A stretch of DNA of 27,360 nt. Origin: Multifurca ochricompacta. Lineage: Eukaryota; Basidiomycota; Agaricomycetes; Russulales; Russulaceae. How positions within the stretch are numbered: position 1 is the first letter of the stretch; every line of letters starts with the position of its first letter. Positions 19,486 through 27,360 of the stretch are shown one piece after another. The position numbers and the translations under genes were made by a program. Location of the stretch: contig WTXG01000383.1 of the NCBI GenBank assembly GCA_022496185.1, forward strand, positions 1-27,360, in the 5' to 3' direction. The notes below the pieces were generated by a model. It saw only the letters and a program-made list of their open reading frames with translations, did no database searches and was not told the origin of the DNA.

Positions 19486-22400
19486 GTACGTGAAGTGCTG
19501 ATTATTATTTTTTTTTTTCATTACCGAACCGGATATTGTGGGCGTCTGTAGTACTACCTCCGAAGATGGTGCTATTTCTGGATAATTGTTTATTTTCCCG
19601 GTCAGCAGTAATCCTTGCTTTCCCTATTTCCGTTTCGCAAGATTGAATATTCTTGCAAAAGTGTTAGTGCCCGGGTCGGCTTTCTCTCGCAAGTTGACCT
19701 TTTTCTGCTCCTTCAATTGAGCCTGGGCCGACGGAACCGAAATAGGAAATACATCAACGTCATATCAAACTAGGCAGTAAACCGGTCGGATAGCTTCGCA
19801 CTTTTCGTGTCATCGTGTATGGTACCGGGGCACAGGGAATATTGATCATGACACAGCCAACGCAAATCACTGTGTCCTCGTCAGCATTATCCACCAACGT
19901 GCGCTGTACAAGGTTCCCCCAATGGCGAGCTGTCGGGGCTCTTGGAACGGATATCTTACGCCCCCTAATCTCCATCGGCAATTCCGAGAGAAAATATTGG
20001 ATGGTTTATGATGCTTCTTACATATACAGCAACCCAAAGGTGCGGCGGCGTTTGGAGCACCATAGGATGCTGCTCGAACATTGTCCATAATAATGCGTTA
20101 TGTTTCCCTTCCCTTCCCACACTCACTTGACCCTCAGGATTTTTTTTCATATTCAAATAGACCCTACTCCTGCGGCGCATTGAAATTATTCCATTATGCA
20201 AAATGCAAATTGAGAGTTCATTATTGTTTCTCCTGGTCCGGCCTCCCGAACGTTCAATTAAGCTACGGAAGGTATTGCCCATGCCTAGGACGTCTTACTG
20301 CACGTTGTGCAGTTCAAATGCGGAATCAAACGTTGCGGAGCACCCTGTTTTTTTTTTTTTTCCACACGTTTTCTACCGTATCCAAAAGGTCACCTCGTGG
20401 TTTTTGGGTGTTTTCGTCCCACAGCCCGGTTTTACAGGATGTCAAGAGAGCAAGCATCACGCCAACCTTTAACATGTGACCGACTCATTGAAAGAGCAGA
20501 GAATCACATAAAGCATGATTAAGGTCCCCAGCAAACGTCGTGCATAGGGGGCGTAAGTAATTAATGAGCCGTTTTCATGTTTGAAGAAACCAGTTAGGCG
20601 ATGGATGGCATGTTATGAAACGAAAGCAGAGCGCGTTGGCCGTCTATATCACGTGTTGCTGACGCTGGAGAAGGTGAGAAGCCAAACCACAAGTCATTAA
20701 CTTGAACTTCCACTTCCCACTTCCGCTATGGTTGCCTGCCTCCCCCGCCCCCTTCCCTCCAACGTCGAGACCGTCGTTCTAGCCTCTGTGATGGTCCATC
20801 CGCGTTTTACGGGGTGATTGGCAAAAGTCCTATCAAGAGTGTGTCGGTGGTTGGTCTGTGTAGACTTGGACAGATTAACGAGGGTAGTATTCCTACTACC
20901 TTTTGTGTTGTGTTCGGGACCTGGTCATGCCCAATGCCGACCAACCGACCGACGGCCGAACACGAACAGTTGAACGTTTCTACGTTCCTCTAGCCATAGC
21001 CATAGCCAACGTGTTGATGAAAATGAAATGAAGCATCATCCATCGTCAATTTTTTAAGATCTCGGATCTGTCAATTGCACTCGCAGTAACAGCACTTTTC
21101 GGAACTTTCTTAGTCGCCAACATCAATGCGAACACGCCATAAATCGCCGATCATTATACCAATTACGGGAACACGGACTCACCAGCGCATCAACGGGCAA
21201 TAAATATGTCATCTCAAAGTTACCAAAGTTACCCTTTTCAGGCGTTTGTACTTCATCATTTGGTTAATTGGCATTAGTTGGCCTCTGACCCCCCACTGCC
21301 TCTTTAACCCCACGGCTAACTTCCATTCTTCTGTTCCTGCTCAAGTAAAAAAAAAACCGTATTTATCTCGTTCAAAGGACGTTGCGAGGGCGAATTGTGT
21401 TCCTAATCATACATAAATGGTATCAACTCATTTCCGTTCGTTAATTCACTTTTCAATGTCTTTACTTATTTTCAAAAAGCTGCACGATGTTCGAACTTCT
21501 CTTCTTGTCATTCAGCGTAAAAAAACTTTGTTTGTGCCTAGAAACCCGGCATGCTTTAACACGCATCAGATGTCCGAGCATTTTCGATGAATGATGAGAA
21601 TGACGTGTGGATACAACCCTAGATTCTTGTGGGGTAGGTTAAGTCTCTTGGCTTTTTCAAAATATTTTGTAAGGTTTGTAGAATCAAATCAAATCTCTTG
21701 CCTTTTTTTTTTCTTCTCTACCCCTGCTCCACGTTATTGAATTAGCCACCGCCACGGCGCCACCCCCCCACCCCGCGAGTCCCGCATGGCCTATGTCAAG
21801 TACTTCTGGTCACTAGCCGAAATTAAAGTCGACGCCCCATTCCCAACGTCCCTACCCCCCCCCCCCCCGCCTTACCCCCTTCCAAAGTGTTCGTTCTCTC
21901 TAAGACTATGATGGATGGTGAATACAGCTCGGTGCGCTATCTAACACAACCCCCCCCAGCCCTCCCTCTTCATCGTATGTACCAAGGGAGGTCGTCAATA
22001 GTAGTATTGACGTAACTGAAGGGGTTTTTTTTTTTGTTTTTTTTTGTCTCCCGTCGGCTTTATGCCTCCGTCCTTTGACGGTTTGCCGCACTCGAGCCGC
22101 CATGTTACGTCATCTGTCGTTCTTTCTACTAACGAACTCGAACGAACGAAACACACTCCCTTCGTCTCGCCCTCACCCAGACGGACTGTAATGGAAATGG
22201 GGGGTGAGAGTCATTGGTGGAGGGCAATCGATACTCTCCTTCCTCTCTCCCGCCCGCACCTACGTTGCTTTATTTAGAAGACGTATCGGTTACGCGGGGG
22301 GACGTGTGGGCTTTTTTGCCTTCCGGACCTGACTTCGTTTTCGGATGCCCGCTCCCGACGCCCAGCTGTGGGGGGAACGCCGCCCAATAAATGTCATACA

Positions 22401-22826
22401 GCCGTCAAGACACGACGATGACGCCCAACCGTCAAGGCAGCAGCCTTCACTGGCATCTATCACTCTTGACTTGTCGCAGGATGACTTCCATTGCCTGCAT
22501 GATAGTTTATGAACGAACATGTGAGAAAAAAAAAAACTGATACAAGTGATGCCAGTTGTGCAAAATTTTGGTCCGTCTGTCAAAGTAAAAGGGTCCTCCT
22601 GGTAATTGAACGAAAAACAATGATCTACCCATACATGTATCTATTCTACATTGGTGATAGTATTACAGCATTGGGATGTGCCATGGCTCTTACAATGTTC
22701 TGATGGGATATCACGTTAGATACATAAACAGCTAAAAACAACATCAACAGCTGTCAGTGACGCATGGCTCCGCGGATGATGAAAAGGGGTTAAAGTCAGA
22801 AGAGTAAGGCAATTCGTCGTTTGTCT

Positions 22827-22853
22827 CCACATGTGTGGCAGAACAGGTCTGAG
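22827..22853. repeat. Direct repeat copy 1 (agaacaggtctgag core)
   Basis: A 26-base stretch shares all but three positions with 23033-23058, including 14 identical consecutive bases at its 3' end. Each copy begins with a short inverted repeat around atgtg. Confidence 0.65.
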
Positions 22854-23030
22854 TTACGTCCATCACGTCAAGTGAGAGAAAATCACGGCTTGGACAGCGG
22901 TTGTCCCAAGAAGTAGAAGGAATATGCCTACAGGAGAAAAAGAAAATGTCGCCAATCAGCACCGGCGATCAAGGGAGTGGGAAATCGGAGAATTGAGATT
23001 CAGAAAGCCATGCATGCTATGGGATCCGCA

Positions 23031-23058
23031 TACCCATGTGGGTCAGAACAGGTCTGAG
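23031..23058. repeat. Direct repeat copy 2 (agaacaggtctgag core)
   Basis: Partner of the repeat at 22827-22853, about 205 bp away in the same orientation. It is close to the 3' end of the calcipressin gene. Confidence 0.65.
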
Positions 23059-23154
23059 AAAAATATATCATCCCGAGAGTGCAGATGCACCAAAAAAAAA
23101 AAAGCTGTAAATCGGAGACTCACCAAGAAGGGCCGCGACAATATTGACCATATG

Positions 23155-24005
23155 TCACGATAGCATGGGTGGACGTGTCGTTCGAGCTTGTTTATATGAT
23201 ATTCGGGACGGATTGTCTTCCCCATACGCCCAATCCCGATTCCGTTCCTCGTCGAAACCGTGTTCCTCCATGTCGCAGTCCTCAACATATACCCCAATAC
23301 CCGCGCCATCTTCAGGGTCGAGTATCATCTCGCGACCCCCATTCGCTGCTGCGCCAGCAGCGAGTTGAAGCTTGCGCAGTGCGGCAATGAGGTCGTCTGC
23401 GAGTGGTGCCGCGTTGGGTGGATCCTCCGTCACCTGTTCCCACCCGACAGGCGGTGAGCCCGGAGGCGAGATGAGAAAATTCTTTTCGATCGGTGGTGGA
23501 CGGAGGTGTCCGCCACCGGGTGGTGTTACTGGGGTCGGGTCCGCCCGAAACACTCGAAGGACGAAAGCGGGCCTGAATCAAAAGCCACGGATCAGCAAAG
23601 CCAAAAAAAACTGCCAATTCCTCCCTCCCCCACCCCCTTGCCCCTGCCTCATACACTTTGGTTTGGCACGTGTGTGTGTCAAAGTCGTTTGACGTACGTC
23701 TCTGAAGTAGCATCAATCTCCAATCCATCACAATACGATTTGGCTTCGTCCGCGCTGTCCTCAGATTCATAGACGATGATGACACGTGCGAAAGTTCGTA
23801 GTGGTGCCCAGGCACGAATGGCTCCATGAGACACGAAATGGTCGCGCAAAACATCCATGACGCGTTCATGGAAGAAGGGTGTTGGTAACTGGGTGAGGAT
23901 AAGTGTATTGGTGCGCTTAGAAGGTTCTGTTGCAGTCAGTGAGGCGATTAATGTTGGCGAGGAGTCCATTTCTTGGGTCAGGCTAGCTTGGGTCAGGCCA
24001 GGCAT
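23155..24005 (-). CDS. rcn1: Calcipressin (RCAN/Rcn1-type calcineurin regulator)
   Basis: Calcipressins bind calcineurin and modulate calcium signalling and stress responses. My model has two exons, 24005-23698 and 23572-23155, giving 241 residues. The N-terminal part is an RRM-like fold, with strand NTLILTQLP (33-41) and FARVIIVYES (72-81), and the HFVSHGAIRAWAPLR block between. After the intron come VLRVFRADPTP and the diagnostic FLISPPGSPPVGWE (135-148), a Ser-Pro motif phosphorylated in characterised members, then PLADDLIAAL. The 125-bp intron is the longest in the window; its join gives an uninterrupted family-like sequence. The extreme C-terminus (ARTTRPPM) resembles fungal family members. 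The gene is in tandem with the CCDC124 gene upstream. Confidence 0.92.
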
Positions 24006-24375
24006 ATAGAGGTAGAAGTGTGAACTAGTGAAAAATCGATGTCGATGACCAACATTGGTTGCCAGCTCTACCCTACTTAAATATTTTATTTTATTTTATT
24101 TTGATTGATGACATAATCACCGGCTAGCGGCTATGGCAGTTAAGCAGTCACGCGGTGCAGCAGTGCAGCACAGTAGTGTGCTGCGGTGGTTGGTTACATA
24201 TTGTTCGTGAGCGTGTCAGGCCGGTATGCGATGCAGTATCCCCATTTCTTCAATACGGGTCTCCCCCTCAGCTAATCTAGTAAGGAACCTACATGAACGC
24301 ACAGGCAAAAGATCATAACTGTAACGGTTACACTCTTACAACGCCATTCAGCCCCGCGTACATAGGAAGGCACCT
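24006..24375. promoter_or_regulatory. Intergenic, calcipressin promoter region
   Basis: These 370 bp lie between the end of the CCDC124 coding region and the calcipressin ATG, so they should hold the terminator of the first and promoter of the second. An ATTTT microsatellite lies at about 24081-24103. No gene or RNA is seen. Confidence 0.5.
24081..24103. repeat. Pentanucleotide (ATTTT) microsatellite
   Basis: Four consecutive copies of the five-base unit are visible. They lie about 75 bp upstream of the calcipressin start, where they could influence transcription. Confidence 0.75.
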
Positions 24376-25502
24376 TCACGATTTCTCGCGCAGACGATCT
24401 CGGATCTCTTCCTGCCTATGGCGTAGAGCTTCCACCTTCTCATCGTTCGTAGCATTATATTCCACTGTTGTCTGGTTAAACCTGCCAGATGACATATAAG
24501 TCAATTTTATGCAGATACTGCAGGATAGAAGAAGGAAGTAGATGTACGGATTCTCTGGTGACCTCTGGAATTGCTTGAAGAGCAGATCCTATGGGTGGTC
24601 GAAAATCATGAGTGCCATTCGCGGGCCGCGGACAGAAACGCGTGACGCACCTTATACTGTTGTAGACGTAGTCCAGGTTGCTGCAAAAAGATAGCGATCG
24701 TAAGAGTGAATAAAGCAGATAACCGGGGGGGGGGTCACCTCGTCTCGAATATTGGGCAGTTCACGGTCAACATAAGCATTAAATGCAGCCTTAGAGCAGT
24801 GTCAAAAACTCGTGCGCCAGAGCCCGAGGAAAGCGTTGCGAATCGCTCACTTTGTATCGCCTCTGCAACATACGAATATATCACACGTCAAGTCTCTGTC
24901 TCAATAGCACGTTCAGAAATGCGAAGGCACCACGCACCTCTGGATGCTTCTCGATTCCCGCCGCCTGACTTCCTACGCTCGCCTTATCCATCTTCGCAGT
25001 GACTACCTCGAGCAGATCGAGTGCGTTGTCTATTCCGGTTGCGGAATAGCTCTCAACATCCTTGATCTCGCCGCCATTCTTGCCGTCCTTCTCGTCAGGC
25101 GTAGCGGAGGCAGCTAGCACGCCTCCTGCAACAATGGCACCCGGGCCCGCAGGCTTAGGTTGCACGGCCTTTTTTGCGCCAGGCTTTGGTGATACCTTCT
25201 TTGCGCGTACGGAGTTTCTTCTTCGGCGAGCAATCGAGCGTTCTCCGCTTTGCGGGCAAGCTCCGCCTTGCGCTTCTCCTCCTTCTCTTCCTTGGCTTTG
25301 TTGGATCTTGCACCGTCAACCCACTTTTCCGCCTCTGCCCGTTCCTACAAGGCAGTAAGTCAGTTTTGGAGAAGAAAGTGTTCCTTGAAGAAAGAATGCG
25401 ACGGACACTAGCGTTCTTTGCTGCGACACGCTTGTTCGCCTCGTTCTCAGCTTTCTTGGCGCGCCCACTCTCCTTCTTCGCGTTGCCTCCCTTTGGAGCC
25501 AT
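24376..25502 (-). CDS. LSO2: CCDC124/Lso2-type ribosome-associated protein, frame broken
   Basis: CCDC124 and yeast Lso2 bind ribosomes and help them resume translation after stress. Seven exons are seen: 25502-25407, 25344-24938, 24862-24851, 24789-24739, 24680-24651, 24588-24548 and 24481-24376. The N-terminus MAPKGGNAKKESGRAKKAEN is the conserved start, and exon 2 continues with a Lys/Glu coiled coil (ERAEAEKWVDGARSNKAKEE). The C-terminal family domain is spread over small exons: HPE, RRYK (a 12-nt exon), AAFNAYVDRELPNIRDE, QPGLRLQQYK, DLLFKQFQRSPENP, then FNQTTVEYNA to the end. The coding sum is 743 nt, one short of a multiple of three. The frame breaks between LLAEEE and VSPKPGAKK, near 25225, at an A-run, and no GT-AG intron repairs it. 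The product would be about 247 residues if one base were missing. Exon 1 uses a GTCCGT donor. Confidence 0.85.
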
Positions 25503-25866
25503 TGTTATGCTTTCCCGATCAGAATCAGGTTCCCGAGGTCAAGACACTCGATAACAAGTTTGCAGAGGATCGATAGACGAAGTGCAAGTGAAAGACGAAT
25601 AAGTAAGTATCCGAGGGCGGAGGGCGTGACTTGGGAAATCTAATCTTATCTTATCTTAGCCCAACTTTACTTGTGGCTGGGGGCCCTTGCCCTTATCAGA
25701 TCTTCCACGTCCACTCCTGTGCTAAAACACAGACTTGAGCTCTTCGGTCATCTTGGGCAAGTTTTCAAGCCTTCTTTGACAGTCCCATCCTTTGCACCTA
25801 ATCACCTTGTCCACCTCATCAATTATTGCTCAAAGGATCTCACGACTGATATCTTAGATTAAGTCA
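25503..25866. promoter_or_regulatory. Bidirectional promoter, CCDC124 / DUF6699 gene
   Basis: Two divergent genes share this 364-bp segment. It contains overlapping TTATC motifs (cttatcttatctta, 25645-25658), the reverse complement of the AGATAAG sites bound by GATA-type factors. No TATA box is evident. Confidence 0.5.
25645..25658 (-). promoter_or_regulatory. Tandem GATA-type sites
   Basis: Two adjacent GATAAG cores are read on the minus strand. GATA factors such as AreA-like regulators recognise this core. Function here is inferred from the motif only. Confidence 0.4.
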
Positions 25867-26726
25867 ATGATGGATAACGTTCGAGTTGACCGCTGGGCTA
25901 CAGGGAACGCATGTACGTATTCGCCTTCACCTTTCCTACCTTTGTTCCTCTCATTTCCGTTACAGATGGCCCTGTCCTCTCCCAGACCGACCTCTATCTT
26001 CTCAAGCCAAACTTACAGGTCCATCCAATCCTCAGCAAATCACACAGCTTCATCCTCATCTTCAACCTCCTTAATGGTACATACCCGGTTACGCGATCAC
26101 CCCCAAATGTTAATGCTTTTTACCTCCGCAGGTTACACTGGTGGATTTAATGAGCAACAAACTGACCGCGACCACCCATTTGAGGCTGCGAATCAACCAG
26201 CAACACTTCCCCGCGTATCAGTCCTTCACATTATAACGGAACGCTCTCCATGGTGCACCACGGTGCGCAACGAGGCCGGTGTAACGCTTGGAGATATTTG
26301 TGGGCAGATGCACAAAGAGTATGCACGCATCATCCTTTCATACAATAGTCGGGCTCTGACTATACTAGCTATGTTGAGAATGTGATTACCGAGGCTGAGC
26401 TCGCCGCAACACAGCCTCGCATCCAGGAACGGATCAAGCAGGTCGCTGCCCGTAACGCTGCAAACCTGGGTGGGCCTCAATGGAACGGGTTCTATTCCTC
26501 TCCCGCTCCAACACCACTCAATCGGCTGAAGCGAGTAGGTCCGTAGATTTCCTTTCCCACTGTACGTATGCGCAGGGGCGTGGCTGATGATTCCTTTGCA
26601 TAAGATTGGTTGTGCGAGGGTCACTTCTTTGACCAGTTGCATCGCGACGACCGATACGCCGAGCAACGTCTCGGTTTCACCGCACCGAACATTTTTGTGA
26701 TGAAATTGGAGACATACGCTAACTAA
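25867..26726 (+). CDS. DUF6699-type basidiomycete protein
   Basis: This appears to belong to a family, expanded in mushroom-forming fungi, that I know as DUF6699; its function is unknown. My model has five exons: 25867-25912, 25966-26076, 26132-26318, 26369-26538 and 26605-26726, giving 211 residues (210 if the second ATG at 25870 is used). After splicing the protein reads DNVRVDRWATGNAYGPVLSQ, then LQVHPILSKS, the core ATLPRVSVLHIITERSPWCT and a VTLGDICGQMHKDY block. It ends with DWLCEGHFFDQLHRDDRYAE and GFTAPNIFVMKLETYAN. Junction codons K-D-Y and V-D-W are both formed across introns and match family-like sequence. There is no signal peptide or membrane segment, and it is probably cytosolic. 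It diverges from the CCDC124 gene. Confidence 0.82.
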
Positions 26727-27360
26727 TCCGTGTACCGACTATTCTTTTGTTCTACATCTTGACTGTTCTCATCTGCTTTGGCATAATAATCATATGGATC
26801 TAACATGCAAGCCGTCTGGTTGAGACATATTTATGAACCTGGCAAGGTCGATGAAACCATCAAGACGCCACTCTTTACTTAATCCTTTTCCTCCAAGTGA
26901 GGTTTTACCCTTCGCTACTTTTCTCACAAGTAGTTACCTTGTGCTCGCCTTAATAGCTGCTCTGTACCGTAGTAGCCGCGCGATTTGGGACACACCCTGA
27001 AGCGCGAATAAATTCGATTTCAAAAAAAAAAAACCACCAAGATGCATTGTCACATGATTTAATGGTTAGCTCACGTGACGCTACACGTGTTTCGTATCCT
27101 CGTCCTTTCCTCTTCCTCGGTCGGCAGCACCTGGTGGTGGTTCGACCAATCTCACGTTGTTTCGCTGTCTCGTCTGCTACGTAGGTTACTCCGATCTCCA
27201 ATCGCTGGCGATCAGTAAAAATAGTGAGTTCACCTTTTAAAGCAACTTAGGTTAATGCCCTTTACCCTATTCATGGTGCAGTCCACCTGACCATGCCCAA
27301 CTGAGCGCACGCACGTAAGCCTCAATCACGCATATTCGCCTCTTTTTTCCTTGACCGTGC
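26727..27360. other. 3' flank, nothing recognised
   Basis: No coding frame or RNA gene is supported. Two CACGTG-like elements occur at about 27073 and 27084, and an A-run at 27022. The segment may be the promoter of a gene starting beyond the window. Confidence 0.45.

Larger units (their letters stand above)
18415..23154. other. 4.7-kb stretch without a supportable gene
   Basis: Only short frames (up to about 130 codons) occur, none with family resemblance, and I could not chain them with splice signals. The contents are the distal hydrophobin promoter, an AT duplication at 18706-18738, a TATATAA at 19479-19485 facing right, T-runs near 19503 and 20350, a run of 14 C at 21855-21868, and a diverged direct-repeat pair near 22830 and 23035. 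The minus frame 19145-19372 and the plus frame 19815-20090 are the most protein-like but remain unassigned. It may be intergenic DNA, old repeats or a non-coding transcript. Confidence 0.5.

Noticed and set aside
19815..20090. 91-codon plus frame and its antisense partner
   Set aside because: Both strands are open, no family is recognised and no splice chain extends either. I left it within the gene-free interval.
24725..24734. Run of ten G (C on the coding strand) as a possible regulatory element
   Set aside because: It lies inside a CCDC124 intron right after the donor. It is noted only as a homopolymer where sequencing could be unreliable.

Overview
This window reads as nuclear DNA of a mushroom-forming basidiomycete (Agaricomycetes). 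The basis is dense ~47-79 bp GT-AG introns, many with a CTGAC/CTGAT-like branch site, plus a class I hydrophobin, a fungal fruit-body lectin and a DUF6699-type protein. I built gene models by hand, joining exons by splice signals and by resemblance to families I know. No alignment or database search was run.

Layout: 1-2636 is gene-poor, with one decayed LINE tail. 2637-4648 (+) is a six-exon Rad7-type nucleotide-excision-repair gene. 4649-5916 has no recognised gene. 6055-6489 (+) is a fruit-body lectin with a TATA box and possible introns in both UTRs. 7925-9229 (-) is a secreted polysaccharide lyase of family 14. 9819-15842 (-) is the largest gene: 14 exons and about 1753 residues, with an N-terminal domain carrying a nucleotidyltransferase-like GGS...DxD signature, then ankyrin repeats. 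It diverges from 16273-17519 (+), the ER Qa-SNARE syntaxin-18/Ufe1. 17818-18318 (-) is a hydrophobin. About 4.8 kb (18319-23154) follows with no gene I can support. 23155-24005 (-) is calcipressin (calcineurin regulator), followed by 24376-25502 (-), CCDC124/Lso2 (ribosome-associated), whose reading frame is broken by an apparent one-base loss. That gene diverges from 25867-26726 (+), a DUF6699-type protein.

The genes do not form a pathway or a biosynthetic cluster. They mix housekeeping functions (DNA repair, ER SNARE, calcineurin control, ribosome factor) with lineage-typical secreted or developmental genes (hydrophobin, lectin, lyase). The item most worth follow-up is the giant ankyrin protein, whose N-terminal domain may be an unannotated polymerase-beta-like nucleotidyltransferase. 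Two microexons (16 and 12 nt), three frame-preserving introns and the CCDC124 frameshift are the other notable points.
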